From the NCBI RefSeq assembly GCF_001457455.1, contig NZ_LN831026.1, forward strand, positions 806,001 to 870,000: 64,000 nt of DNA. Reading direction: 5' to 3'. Below are positions 1 to 9,803 of the stretch, piece by piece. How positions within the stretch are numbered: position 1 is the first letter of the stretch; every line of letters begins with the position of its first letter. Below the pieces are notes generated by a model. It did not search any database and was not told the origin of the DNA. It worked only from the letters and a program-made list of their open reading frames with translations. Source of the stretch: Corynebacterium diphtheriae. GTDB lineage: Bacteria; Actinomycetota; Actinomycetes; Mycobacteriales; Mycobacteriaceae. Made by a program: the position numbers and the translations under genes.

Positions 1-1
1 G

Positions 2-385
2 CTGCACCCAGTGGAATTGACTGATTCTAAGCAGGTGCGTCTCAAGCGTCTGGCACCGTCTGCTACATATCGCGCTGCTGCTAAGGCCATCCAGGTGCCA
101 TTTCCTAAAGAAGGCGCGAAGGTAACGGACAAACAGCTTCGCGATGTTGAACTATTGCAGTGGGTTGCTGACTTTATAGCGGAGATGTTTGAACACGATC
201 GTGTATCTGTGACAGGGGAGAAGCTGCCGGATAAAGTGATCTCGGTGGCGCAGCCCATGAGCCCTGCTGCGGCGCGTGCGGAGCGCGTAGCGCAACGGGC
301 AGCGGCGCGCAGACAAGCGCGAAATGACGATGAGGACTACGAAGATCGTAGAGAAGCGCGACGTAGGAAATACCGTATGCGTTAA
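2..385 (+). CDS. mfd: transcription-repair coupling factor, C-terminal end (partial)
   Basis: Reading from base 2, the frame is open from the window edge to TAA at 383-385 and gives about 127 residues of a protein whose start lies outside the window. Mfd is a DNA translocase that removes stalled RNA polymerase and recruits the UvrABC excision repair proteins. The segment fits the Mfd C-terminal module (PVELTDSKQVRLKRLAP followed by an FPKEG strand) and ends in a highly basic, Arg-rich tail (residues about 90-127). Identification rests on this short part plus context: mfd precedes mazG, lpqU and eno in M. tuberculosis, the same order as here apart from the inserted YbjN pair and lysI. Confidence 0.72.
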   Translation: MHPVELTDSKQVRLKRLAPSATYRAAAKAIQVPFPKEGAKVTDKQLRDVELLQWVADFIAEMFEHDRVSVTGEKLPDKVISVAQPMSPAAARAERVAQRAAARRQARNDDEDYEDRREARRRKYRMR

Positions 386-410
386 TCGTTGAGCTACCCC
401 CTCCATTGAC

Positions 411-438
411 ACCCAGTGTTATGTAGAACACACTGGGT
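411..438. terminator. 9-bp inverted repeat between mfd and the YbjN gene
   Basis: ACCCAGTGT (411-419) and ACACTGGGT (430-438) form perfect arms around a 10-nt loop, 26 bases after the mfd stop and just before the next GTG start. There is no T-run, so it may be a weak terminator or an operator for the downstream pair. Confidence 0.35.
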
Positions 439-441
439 GGT

Positions 442-867
442 GTGGACACCTACATCACCCGCGAATCGCTGCAAGCGATACTCAACAAGCTCGATATTGA
501 TTCCGCCATCGACGACGATGGCCTCGTCGGTGCTGGATTCCCCTCCGGAGAAACCGTCTTCATTATCGACGACACCCTAGTTACCGCCCGCACAAACTGG
601 TACGGGATTATTCCCGACCACAAGCAGCAAGAAATCGAAGAGCTCATAAACTCCACTAACGCTCGTGTCCCCGTGGGGAAACTCATCCCCGTCGTGATGG
701 GCGATGGCACCAAAACATTGGAGTTTCGGCTGCACCTTCATCAATCGCATCCGCTGTCTGACACGCAGCTATGCCAAATTCTTGATGCCTACTTCCAGCT
801 CGCCTTCCACTGCTTTGACGCAGCGCTCATGGTGACTACTGGTGCGGACTTAGAACAGGAGCAATAA
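442..867 (+). CDS. YbjN domain-containing protein (first of two)
   Basis: This 141-residue acidic cytoplasmic protein starts at GTG 442. No signal peptide or membrane segment is visible. The fold pattern (helix, then two beta hairpins with FIIDDTLVTARTNWYG, then strand and helix with AYFQLAFHCFDAALMV) is that of the YbjN/type III chaperone-like family, whose role in actinobacteria is not established. It is followed two bases later by a second protein of the same kind, so the two are probably co-transcribed and may form a heterodimer (inference). No good Shine-Dalgarno precedes the GTG, so the start is only probable. Confidence 0.6.
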   Translation: MDTYITRESLQAILNKLDIDSAIDDDGLVGAGFPSGETVFIIDDTLVTARTNWYGIIPDHKQQEIEELINSTNARVPVGKLIPVVMGDGTKTLEFRLHLHQSHPLSDTQLCQILDAYFQLAFHCFDAALMVTTGADLEQEQ

Positions 868-869
868 CA

Positions 870-1352
870 ATGGCGTGGTTTTTTAACAAAAAAGAACGCC
901 CAACCGCAGGGCCGCAGCTCTACCCTGTAACCTGCGAGGCGGTAGTATCTGCGATCCGTGCCAAGGGCGGTGACGTACATATCGACGATGCTGGTTTTGC
1001 CACTACGGATGTCGATGGAATCTCGGTCATTATTGCCGATTCTGACAATTGTGTGGTGCTTAGTGTGCTCACAACCGCCGATGCGCGTATCGACGATTCC
1101 CCCTGTGACGCCGATCGTTGGGTTACTGCATTTAACGTCAACTGCATAGGGCCCGTGATGTTTACAACCACGCAGCCTATCGACGGGAACAACGCCACGA
1201 TTGTGCACGCCGACTATCGCATTTTGGGTAGCCCCTTCGCACTGACTAAAGAACAGCTCACGGCTGAAGTTGTTTTTGGAGTCAACGCGGTAACTGAGGC
1301 GATTCGTGGCTATATTGAGGGCTTTGATGTTGGCCAAAGCCCTTGGGATTAA
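870..1352 (+). CDS. YbjN domain-containing protein (second of two)
   Basis: This 160-residue protein begins with the basic stretch MAWFFNKKERP and then shows the alternating strand/helix pattern of the YbjN family (ISVIIADSDNCVVLSVL in the middle, VVFGVNAVTEAIRGYIEGF at the end). The start ATG 870 has GGAGCAATAAC upstream, inside the end of the previous gene, so translation is likely coupled. The two neighbours share the family but not close sequence identity. Function is unknown. It converges on lysI, whose stop lies 10 bp downstream. Confidence 0.6.
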   Translation: MAWFFNKKERPTAGPQLYPVTCEAVVSAIRAKGGDVHIDDAGFATTDVDGISVIIADSDNCVVLSVLTTADARIDDSPCDADRWVTAFNVNCIGPVMFTTTQPIDGNNATIVHADYRILGSPFALTKEQLTAEVVFGVNAVTEAIRGYIEGFDVGQSPWD

Positions 1353-1362
1353 GGCGTCGGGG

Positions 1363-2859
1363 TTATAGCGACATTGATCCTGTCATGATCCCCGAAAGAC
1401 CAAAGCCTGCTGCGATGATAATGAGTGCAACAACAAACCATTCGAAGGCGTTGAACACTCGTTCTTTTGTGTACAGGCGAGTCCACACGTAGGGGATCAA
1501 TCCTGGCAGAACTGCGAGCGCGCCGAAGAGCACGTATTTCAAGTCGGCTGCGTAAAACAGCCACAGGGAGTAAATGAATGCGACTGCACCGACAAAGAGG
1601 TGTCGGCGGTTGTCGGCTGCGCTGACGTCGGGGCCGGAGTCGTCGAAACGCGTGCCTGCGGCAGGGTGAGAGATTCCTTTGCCGCGGGTAGCCAACAAAA
1701 TGAGGTAGAGCGAGGAGAACACATAGGGCAGCAGGTAGAGAACTGTTGCTAATTGCACCATGGAGATATAGGTCGTTTCGTTGAGGAAGAACACGAAGAC
1801 CCATAGTTGGATCACAATGGTGGAAATCAGCTGTGCGATAACAGGGGAGCCTGTGGCATTAATGGTGCCGAGTTTGCGGGGCAAAAGGCCGTCGAAAGCC
1901 ATCATGGCAACAGGCTCTGCGCACAACATCTGCCATGACACATAGGCGCCCAGCACGCTCAAGCATAGGCCGATGGATACTAGTGCTGCTCCCCATGGGC
2001 CGATAACAGCCTCGAGGACATTGGCCATGGAGTTATCGGGAAGGGCTGCTAGTTCGGCTTGTGTGAGCACTCCGTAGGAGAGGGTGGAAACCGAGACGAG
2101 GAGTACCAGCACGGTGAAAAAGCCGATGACGGTGGCGCGGCCGACGTCGCGACGCGTGCGGGCTTGCTTGGAGTAGACCGATGCGCCCTCGACGCCGATG
2201 AAGACCCAGACGGTGAACAGCATAATGCCTTGGATCTGTTCGAATACGCTGCTGCCAGTGGATTCGCCCCAGAAGTCGAGAGTAAGTTTGTCCCAGCTAA
2301 AGCCTAGGAAGGCGACGAGGATGATGAAGGCAAAAATGGGGAGGAGCTTAGCGACTGTGGTGACGGCATTCATGAAGGCCGCTTGTTTGACGCCCATGGA
2401 CAAAATGCCAAAAATTACCCATGTAAGAAGGGAGACGCCGATGACGGAGGCTACGCGGTTGTCGCTGTTAAAAAGCGGAACGTAGTGGCCAAGCGTGGAG
2501 AAAAACAGGGTGGCGTAGCCGACCTGTGCAATTACGCTGCCGAGCCAGTAACCCCAACCAGAGGTAAATCCGATGTAGTCACCGAGTCCTGCACGCACGT
2601 AGGAGTAGACGCCGGAATCGAGGTGTGGCTTACGGTGTGCCAAGATTTGGAAGACGAAGGCGACGGCGAGCATGCCGATTCCCGCGATCAGCCAGCCGAT
2701 AAACATGGCGCCTGGGGCGGCTACGGAGGCGATGTTTTGGGGCAGGGAGAAGATTCCGGAGCCAACGGTAGAGCCGATGATGAGCCCAATGAGTGTCCAG
2801 ATGCGGACGCTATGGCTTTTGGCAGAAGTTGCTTCGACGATGGTGGCCGGGGTGGTCAT
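1363..2859 (-). CDS. lysI: LysI-type basic amino acid transporter (APC superfamily)
   Basis: A 498-residue polytopic membrane protein with about 12-13 hydrophobic segments. The N-terminal segment has GLIIGSTVGSGIFSLPQN, the substrate-binding helix-1 signature of the APC superfamily, and the sequence closely follows C. glutamicum LysI as I recall it (PHLDSGVYSYVRAGLGDYIG; GVEGASVYSKQARTR; LGAYVSWQMLCAEP). The family imports L-lysine or exchanges it and related basic amino acids across the cytoplasmic membrane. I chose ATG 2859 (MTTPATIV) because AAGGGGA lies 8-9 bases upstream; the frame stays open to 2895. Substrate is inferred from similarity, and an arginine/ornithine antiporter is the main alternative. 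Confidence 0.8.
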   Translation of the reverse strand: MTTPATIVEATSAKSHSVRIWTLIGLIIGSTVGSGIFSLPQNIASVAAPGAMFIGWLIAGIGMLAVAFVFQILAHRKPHLDSGVYSYVRAGLGDYIGFTSGWGYWLGSVIAQVGYATLFFSTLGHYVPLFNSDNRVASVIGVSLLTWVIFGILSMGVKQAAFMNAVTTVAKLLPIFAFIILVAFLGFSWDKLTLDFWGESTGSSVFEQIQGIMLFTVWVFIGVEGASVYSKQARTRRDVGRATVIGFFTVLVLLVSVSTLSYGVLTQAELAALPDNSMANVLEAVIGPWGAALVSIGLCLSVLGAYVSWQMLCAEPVAMMAFDGLLPRKLGTINATGSPVIAQLISTIVIQLWVFVFFLNETTYISMVQLATVLYLLPYVFSSLYLILLATRGKGISHPAAGTRFDDSGPDVSAADNRRHLFVGAVAFIYSLWLFYAADLKYVLFGALAVLPGLIPYVWTRLYTKERVFNAFEWFVVALIIIAAGFGLSGIMTGSMSL

Positions 2860-3041
2860 CGATTCTGTCCCCTTAGGAACGGCAGCCATGTGCACCTCTA
2901 TACAGATAAATGAAGTAATTCTAAACGCGGTTAAGTAAAGCTAAAGGTTACAAGAAATTGCCGCAGAATCAATATCGCCACGAACGCCCAGCACCGGAGC
3001 GGGTACCCGCTATCAAAGCCTCTATGATTACTATGTCAGTC

Positions 3042-3656
3042 ATGACCGTTCTGCTTCTCGACGCCCGTTGGCCATCCATGATCCCCTTTAATTTGGTAGG
3101 CAAGCTCGAAGGACAGCTACGATTCACCGACGAGGTACCCGTAAAAGTTCGCTGGAACCTCGACGACATTGTGCGTTTCGCAACCGATGACCTGCTTGTA
3201 AGCACCAATGAGTTGGATCCACAAGTGATCGAAGCCATCAACAATGGAGCAAGCGTTATTGAAGTTCCCAGCCGGCACGACGCCCTAGGTCAAGCACGTG
3301 ACGTGATGCGCCGAGCAGTAGCCCGTGGGGAATGGGAACAAACCCAAACCCACGAATCTCTTCTGGAATATCTCGACGAAGAAACCGAAGAATTCGCGCA
3401 AGCTGTTGCCCACGGAACCACCGACCACATTGTTTCCGAGCTTGGCGACGTACTACTCCAAGTGCTCTTTCACGCCGAAATCGGTGCACGACATGGCGAA
3501 TTTAACCTCGACGATGTAGCCGCAAGCTTTGTGACCAAAATGCAACAACGCTCGCCCTATCTTTTCGACGGCTCCGACGGAGTAGTACCCATAGAAGAAC
3601 AAGAACGTCTCTGGGAAGCCGGAAAACACCGATCTGCACACGCTCAAACAAACTAG
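3042..3656 (+). CDS. mazG: MazG family nucleoside triphosphate pyrophosphohydrolase
   Basis: About 204 residues from ATG 3042 (MTVLLLDARWP, a usual start in corynebacterial homologues); ATG 3024 and 3033 are also possible and the frame is open from 2958. The all-alpha NTP pyrophosphohydrolase domain occupies the second half. It carries the metal-binding signature EETEEFAQAV followed by SELGDVLLQVLFHAEI, as in MazG enzymes that hydrolyse (d)NTPs to NMP and pyrophosphate. The N-terminal third is the actinobacterial extension. The gene order mfd-mazG-lpqU-eno is conserved with mycobacteria. The next gene follows after 11 bp, suggesting one transcript. Confidence 0.8.
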   Translation: MTVLLLDARWPSMIPFNLVGKLEGQLRFTDEVPVKVRWNLDDIVRFATDDLLVSTNELDPQVIEAINNGASVIEVPSRHDALGQARDVMRRAVARGEWEQTQTHESLLEYLDEETEEFAQAVAHGTTDHIVSELGDVLLQVLFHAEIGARHGEFNLDDVAASFVTKMQQRSPYLFDGSDGVVPIEEQERLWEAGKHRSAHAQTN

Positions 3657-3667
3657 GGAGTCTTGGG

Positions 3668-4444
3668 TTGAGAAAAGCCGCAGGGTGCGCGCTAGGAGTA
3701 GTGCTGGCAGTCATTATGGTCATTGCCATCGTCGGGTGGACCCTATCCATCATGAGTGGGGTATCTCCGATACGGCAATTAGAAGATGTCCCCACGGATG
3801 TGCCGCCGGCACGCGCTGAAGCCGTTCCGCAGATCGACATCAACGCACCGGGACGCACCTCAGATAAGTTGGCGTTTTGGGCTGATCCGATTGCAGAGGA
3901 GACGTCGATAAGCTCGGCGGCGATACGTGCCTATGGCAACGCGGAGTTAGTTGCTGCCCAATCGTGGCCCGAATGTCACCTCAGTTGGGGAACATTGGCC
4001 GGGCTTGGTTTTGTGGAAACTCGTCACGGAACATACTCAGGCCACCTTTTTGATAGCCGCAGTATTGACGCCGACGGCAACGTGCTTCCGCCGATCATTG
4101 GTGTGCCGCTCGACGGGTCACCTGGGTTCGCGGAGGTAAAAGATACCGATTCGGGGGAGCTTGACGGGGATCCTCAATTCGATCGTGCGGTAGGGCCGAT
4201 GCAATTTATCCCTGAATCGTGGAAACGCTACGGGCGCGACGCTAATGGTGACGGGGTAGCTGACCCCAACAACATCGATGATGCCGCTCTAGCTGCGGCG
4301 AACCTCCTATGTGACGGAAGAGACTTAGCAACTGCGGACGGTTGGACGAATGCTATTTATTCCTACAACATGTCCAATGACTACCTCGTTAAGGTTCGAA
4401 ATGCGGCCGCTTCTTACGCCCTGCGACAGCCAGCTGTGCAATAA
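3668..4444 (+). CDS. LpqU-like membrane-anchored lytic transglycosylase
   Basis: This 258-residue protein starts at TTG 3668, with AGGGAG at 3655-3660 as ribosome site. An N-terminal hydrophobic helix (residues about 5-28) has no lipobox, so this copy is probably a signal-anchor protein rather than a lipoprotein. The periplasmic domain has the SLT/MltB-type features: a catalytic glutamate in GFVETRHGT (Glu about 117) and the substrate-cleft motif AVGPMQFIPESW near residue 175. Such enzymes cleave peptidoglycan glycan strands. The place upstream of eno is that of lpqU (Rv1022) in M. tuberculosis. The specific role in cell-wall growth is inferred. Confidence 0.78.
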   Translation: MRKAAGCALGVVLAVIMVIAIVGWTLSIMSGVSPIRQLEDVPTDVPPARAEAVPQIDINAPGRTSDKLAFWADPIAEETSISSAAIRAYGNAELVAAQSWPECHLSWGTLAGLGFVETRHGTYSGHLFDSRSIDADGNVLPPIIGVPLDGSPGFAEVKDTDSGELDGDPQFDRAVGPMQFIPESWKRYGRDANGDGVADPNNIDDAALAAANLLCDGRDLATADGWTNAIYSYNMSNDYLVKVRNAAASYALRQPAVQ

Positions 4445-4566
4445 CTCACTCTCACAGCGTTCCAAAGTGTCCGATTTGTTGGCATAATTGTTGAAGGACG
4501 CTAAAAACGGACAAAGTAGTTTTTGTTTGTTCAACATTTTTAGCGTGTGTAACTTGCAATGGATGA

Positions 4567-5883
<1,317 letters not shown>

Positions 5884-5913
5884 TAACAACTCGTAATTAA
5901 CCCCGAAACACAC

Positions 5914-5961
5914 TTCAGTCCCCACGAAGATATTTTTATCTCCGTGGGGACTGAAATTTTC
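5914..5961 (+). terminator. Rho-independent terminator of eno
   Basis: A 13-bp perfect stem, TTCAGTCCCCACG (5914-5926) with CGTGGGGACTGAA (5943-5955), is followed by ATTTTCTT. It lies 30 bp after the eno stop. Confidence 0.9.
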
Positions 5962-6003
5962 TTCACCACCCTTGATTGACAACAGCGCTAAACTAGGTGA
6001 CCT

Positions 6004-6537
6004 ATGGTGTTTACAAAGCGACGAGCGGTTCCCGTGGTCAACCGCGAAGAGAAACCGCGCGGACTCAAGCTTTCACGCCCCAGCATGAAAGTTGATGGCC
6101 GCTGGTTGGTTATCTACGGCACGATTGTGATCGTGCTATGTGTTGCTATCCTGCGCCCGCTGAACACCTACATGGATCAAAAAGCTGAGACTGCTCGGTT
6201 GAAGGCGTCGATCGCCGAAAAACAGATTGAAAAAGAGCGCCTACTCGCTGAGCTAGAAAAATATGATTCCGAAGCCTACGTTAAAGAACAAGCACGTAAG
6301 CGCCTAGGAGTTATCGCCCCTGGCGAAAAGGCCTATCGAGTCATGACTCCCGAGCTGGAAAACCAAGGCTCGCACGTGAGCACCAAAGAAGAAACCAAGG
6401 CCAAAAATCCGTGGTACGAAAAGCTGTGGGACTCCGTGACCATCGTTGAGCCCGCTGAAGAAGCTGAGCAGCAAGGCGATCAACCGCAGATGAATTTGCC
6501 ATTGATTCCAGCAGACCCTCCTAGTGAGCAACCCTAA
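6004..6537 (+). CDS. ftsB: FtsB/DivIC family septum formation initiator
   Basis: A 177-residue bitopic protein. A cytoplasmic basic N terminus is followed by one membrane helix (residues about 35-53, WLVIYGTIVIVLCVAIL), then a coiled coil (about 57-85, QKAETARLKASIAEKQIEKERLL) and the family motif YVKEQARKRLGVIAPGEKAYRV. The family joins the FtsQ/FtsL subcomplex of the divisome. The C-terminal tail is long and acidic/Pro-rich; a CCTCCTAG repeat at 6517 encodes its PPS. A TTGACA at 5976-5981 may be its -35 element. In mycobacteria the same gene lies between eno and the DUF501 gene, as here. Confidence 0.82.
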   Translation: MVFTKRRAVPVVNREEKPRGLKLSRPSMKVDGRWLVIYGTIVIVLCVAILRPLNTYMDQKAETARLKASIAEKQIEKERLLAELEKYDSEAYVKEQARKRLGVIAPGEKAYRVMTPELENQGSHVSTKEETKAKNPWYEKLWDSVTIVEPAEEAEQQGDQPQMNLPLIPADPPSEQP

Positions 6538-6577
6538 GAATCGGTAAACGCGCGGGCTTCATGAGACAATAGCCCGC

Positions 6578-7144
6578 ATGAGTGCTTCTGAATCTGATCT
6601 TGCCATTGTTGCCGAGCAGCTAGGCCGCAAGCCCCGCGGAGTTATCGAGGTGTCCTACCACACCCCAGATGGTGTACCTGGTGTGGTGATGACAACCCCC
6701 AAGCTTGACGACGGCACCCCGTTCCCAACCCTCTACTACCTCACGGAGCCACGTCTGACTGCTGAGGCGTCACGCCTTGAAGTTGCACATGTAATGAAGT
6801 GGATGACGGATCGCCTGCACAGCGATGAGGAGCTTCGCAAAGACTACGAGCGTGCGCATGAGTACTTCCTAGCCAAGCGTAACGCTATCGAAGATCTTGG
6901 CACCGACTTCTCCGGTGGTGGTATGCCAGATCGCGTCAAATGCCTGCACGTGTTGATCGCCTATGCATTGGCAGAAGGTCCCGACCACTTCCGTCTCGGT
7001 ACCGAGGCTGTAGCTTTGGCTGCCGATCACGGAGGTTTGCGTGGCACCGCGATCCCACAAGACTGGCCGACTGTTGAATCATTGGGCATAAGCCTTGACC
7101 AATTCGACTTCAGCCACGCAGACGTTCCAGGCGCCTCCAAGTGA
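6578..7144 (+). CDS. DUF501 family protein
   Basis: This 188-residue soluble protein belongs to the actinobacterial DUF501 family, recognised by PRGVIEVSYHTPDG at the N terminus, FPTLYYLTEPRL, and PDRVKCLHVLIAYALAEGPDHFR in the C-terminal half. Its biochemical activity is unknown to me. The ATG at 6578 follows the ftsB stop by 40 bp. Its TGA overlaps the GTG start of ppx by four bases (GTGA), so the two are translationally coupled. The eno-ftsB-DUF501-ppx order is conserved across mycolic-acid bacteria. Confidence 0.83.
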   Translation: MSASESDLAIVAEQLGRKPRGVIEVSYHTPDGVPGVVMTTPKLDDGTPFPTLYYLTEPRLTAEASRLEVAHVMKWMTDRLHSDEELRKDYERAHEYFLAKRNAIEDLGTDFSGGGMPDRVKCLHVLIAYALAEGPDHFRLGTEAVALAADHGGLRGTAIPQDWPTVESLGISLDQFDFSHADVPGASK

Positions 7145-8091
7145 GCGTGGTAGCTGCCGTTGATTGCGGCACCAACTCCATACGTTTGCTGATTAGCGAG
7201 CAAACGCCTACCGGACTGCGTGAGATCACCCGTCAAATGACGATCATTCGTCTAGGAGAAGGCGTCGATGCAACGGGGAAAATCGATCCCGCAGCCATCG
7301 AACGCGCCCGCGTCGCCTTGTCTGGCTATGTGGATACCATGCTGGCTCACAAGGTGACAGCTGTACGCATGGTGGCAACATCAGCGACTCGTGATGCCTC
7401 CAACAAGGATGATTTCTTTGCCATGACTGCTGATCTCCTAGGCGCGGTCGTACCAGGGGCATGTGCAGAAGTGATCTCAGGTGCAGAAGAAGCCGAGTTG
7501 TCTTTTATCGGCGCAGTAGCTGACATTCCTGATACAGATCGGCCCGTATGTGTTATCGACCTAGGTGGTGGATCAACCGAATTTGTAGTGGGAAAGAAAA
7601 CCGGTGAGATCCTAGGAGCGTATTCCACTCAAATGGGATGTGTACGCCTCACGGAACGCCTTATGGTATCCGATCCACCGACTGCGGAAGAGATCGCTCA
7701 AGCACGGGAGTACGTCGATACGCAGCTGACTGTTGCGCTCGACAATGTGCCGATTATGCAGGCCTCGATGGTGGTGGGCTGCGCCGGAACGTTTACCACT
7801 GTCGCTGCGCTCGCTTTGGGCCTTGATTCCTATGACCCGCAGCGAATTCATGGTTCGGTGCACACCGCCGACCGTCTCCGTGGGGAAACTCAGCGTTTGA
7901 TAGGGGAGACATCACAGCAGCGCGCAGCGCATTCCGTGATGCACCTAGGTCGTGCAGACGTCATTGCAGGGGGCAGTGTTGTAATCGAACAGATCCTTGC
8001 GATGATGCAGCGGCTCGGTGTGTCTGATTCCGTGACCATTTCGGAAAAAGACATCCTTGATGGAATAGTTGCTCGTTTACTTGAAGAATAA
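7141..8091 (+). CDS. ppx: Ppx/GppA family exopolyphosphatase
   Basis: A 316-residue member of the ASKHA sugar kinase/actin fold. The N-terminal phosphate-1 motif is VDCGTNSIRLLI (residues about 7-18) and the phosphate-2 motif is VIDLGGGSTEFVVG (about 138-151). The catalytic glutamate region is EVISGAEEAELSFIGAV. Enzymes of the family release orthophosphate from polyphosphate ends or hydrolyse pppGpp. At about 316 residues it is the short two-domain actinobacterial form without the C-terminal HD extension of E. coli Ppx. GTG 7141 overlaps the previous stop. Corynebacteria usually have two such genes; which one this is cannot be decided here. Confidence 0.87.
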   Translation: MSVVAAVDCGTNSIRLLISEQTPTGLREITRQMTIIRLGEGVDATGKIDPAAIERARVALSGYVDTMLAHKVTAVRMVATSATRDASNKDDFFAMTADLLGAVVPGACAEVISGAEEAELSFIGAVADIPDTDRPVCVIDLGGGSTEFVVGKKTGEILGAYSTQMGCVRLTERLMVSDPPTAEEIAQAREYVDTQLTVALDNVPIMQASMVVGCAGTFTTVAALALGLDSYDPQRIHGSVHTADRLRGETQRLIGETSQQRAAHSVMHLGRADVIAGGSVVIEQILAMMQRLGVSDSVTISEKDILDGIVARLLEE

Positions 8092-8122
8092 CGGGGGGAA
8101 TTTTTTTCGGCTCTGAACTGGA

Positions 8123-8156
8123 CTAACCTCACTGCATTTCCTCCCAGTGGGGTTAG
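8123..8156 (+). terminator. stem-loop after ppx
   Basis: CTAACCTCACTG (8123-8134) pairs with CAGTGGGGTTAG (8145-8156) with one G-T wobble and a 10-nt loop. No T-run follows. It separates ppx from the tRNA gene and may end ppx transcription or mark the tRNA leader. Confidence 0.4.
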
Positions 8157-8177
8157 CTAGTAAAGTGTTGTGGTGTT

Positions 8178-8254
8178 GCCCCCATAGCCCAATCGGCAGA
8201 GGCAATCGACTTAAAATCGATTCAGTGTGGGTTCGAGTCCCACTGGGGGCACCA
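8178..8254 (+). tRNA. tRNA-Leu (anticodon UAA)
   Basis: The 77-base cloverleaf has acceptor stem GCCCCCA/TGGGGGC (8178-8184, 8244-8250) and an encoded CCA end at 8252-8254. The D arm is at 8187-8203. The anticodon stem ATCGA/TCGAT encloses loop CTTAAAA, with anticodon TAA at 8212-8214. The T arm is GTGGG/CCCAC with loop TTCGAGT. The variable region is only five bases (8222-8226), whereas bacterial tRNA-Leu normally has a long extra arm. UAA reads UUA (and UUG) leucine codons. Confidence 0.93.
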
Positions 8255-8257
8255 TTA

Positions 8258-8297
8258 GAACTACCTCGTGCTACAAAAGCACAAGGTAGTTCTTTTT
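8258..8297 (+). terminator. terminator of the tRNA-Leu gene
   Basis: GAACTACCTCGTGCT (8258-8272) pairs with AGCACAAGGTAGTTC (8278-8292) with one mismatch and is followed by TTTTTG. Confidence 0.88.
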
Positions 8298-8321
8298 GTT
8301 TAGCACCTTATTGAGCTTTCA

Positions 8322-9803
8322 GGGTTAAGGGTCAAAAAAGGGGATGCGGACGTTTTGTTAGACACTTTCAACCTCACGCTACCGCAGCCATGCGATAACG
8401 CGCGATACTCATACCATTGAGACTAACTTTAATGCGATGATTGTTATAAAACTCGATATAAGCAGCAATGGCATCGTCAAGCTCTTGGATTGTCTGCCAC
8501 CTCTTGCCGTAATACATCTCATTTTTCATCCGCCCGAAAAACCCCTCGCATGCCGCATTGTCAGGACTACACCCCTTTTTTTCGACATCGAACGAACGAT
8601 GCCATATTTCGCAGTCAGACTATGCCAACTCCGACCACGGTAATGCACACCACGATCTGAATGAATCACTAATGAACCATCCGGTGGAAGACCCTCAGCA
8701 TCAATAGCGGCCTGCAGCGTAGATTCTGCTAACTCCATAGTGGGATTCACACTCGTCTTAGCAGCAACGACTTTGCCATCGAAACAATCAATAATCACAG
8801 ACAAATACACCCGCCCCTCATTCGCAGCGAAAACACTAATATCAGTCAGCCACAACGTATTCGCAGCAGTGGCATGAAAACAACGGTTGACCAGGTTCGG
8901 CGGAGCCGGAGAAATTTCTCCTTGATAACTGGAATATTTCACCTTCCGCTTCGGAAACCGCACCGTAATTGCTTCTTCGCGCATGAGCCTGCGAACTACT
9001 TTTTCACTGATAGTTATGCCTAAATGTCGTAATTGCCACCAGATACGGCGATAACCATAGGTATTATGTGAATCAGAACTGATGCGGTGCACCATGCTGC
9101 GAATAGCTGCGTGCTTATCAGGCATGCGTCGTTTTTTCAGGTGGTAATAGAAACTGGATGCAGCAAGACCACTAGCAGCGAGCAGCATTGCTAATGGAAA
9201 CGTGCTACGCAAAGCGTCAACCACGTCGGTTTTGTGCTTATTACTCAGCTGACCGGGGATGACGCTTACGTCTTTTTTTATAATTTCCAGCTCCTTTTCC
9301 AACACGGCTTTTTCTACCAGCAGCGTGGCCATCTGCTGTTTTAACTGTGTTGGATTATCCGGCAATGATTTTTCTAGTGCTGCTTTAGTAGGGATGCGGC
9401 CATGGCCTGCGCGTTCTTTTTTCGACATCAAGCCCCATTGTCCTTCCTCACGGTAGCGTTGCGCCCAAGCATAGACGCTGGCGTGAGTGTGCAGGCAGCA
9501 TTCCTGGGCAATATCAGCTGGTCGCCAACCATTGTGGAAAAGTTCTACTGCGCGAAGTTTGACTTCGTATGGGTAGTGGGTCAGGGTTTTGGCTTGTTTA
9601 CGTGGTTGTGGTGGGGTTTGGGCTCGCGTAGCCATTTATACAGGGTCCATCTGCCTGGGTAGCCGAGTTCGCGGACTGTTTTAGTCACTGATTGTGTGCG
9701 TTTGTAGACCCGCAGTGCTGTGCGCTTCTGCGTGTTGGTGTAGGAACGGTTCATAATGGAATCCTCCAAGATTCCGTCCGCATCCCCTTTTGACCCTTAA
9801 CCC
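8322..9803 (-). mobile_element. IS3-family insertion sequence, complete ends
   Basis: The 1482-bp element has terminal inverted repeats of about 29-31 bp. The left end starts GGGTTAAGGGTCAAAAAAGG and the right end reads, on the minus strand, GGGTTAAGGGTCAAAAGGGG; both continue into GATGCGGACG, with two extra A residues in the left copy. It is flanked by the 8-bp direct repeat AGCTTTCA (8314-8321 and 9804-9811), which marks the insertion site. It sits between the tRNA-Leu terminator and the AraC-type regulator gene. The intact ends and exact direct repeat indicate a fairly recent insertion, although the transposase frame is interrupted twice. Confidence 0.9.
8374..9754 (-). pseudogene. IS3-family transposase, split by two -1 frame changes
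   Basis: Translation starts at ATG 9754 behind GGAGG and yields a helix-turn-helix segment (VRELGYPGRWTLYKWL). Between 9581 and 9635 the frame changes to the main ORF (9635-8526), near the CCCC tract of CCCAAACCCC. The main ORF carries a second helix-turn-helix, a leucine-rich region and the rve integrase core: LTDISVFAANEG with the first Asp, IDCFDGKVVA, and HSDRGVHY with the second Asp. At an A7G4 tract (8573-8583) the frame changes again, and the last segment, including the catalytic Glu region (ACEGFFGRMKNEMYYG), ends at TGA 8376-8374. Related elements, as I recall them, encode this as one continuous protein. Both changes are -1, so either inactivating indels or programmed frameshifting could explain them. 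Confidence 0.8.

Noticed and set aside
8178-8254. The tRNA-Leu as a pseudogene because of the missing variable arm
   Set aside because: All four stems pair, the T loop and CCA are intact and a proper terminator follows, so it looks functional.
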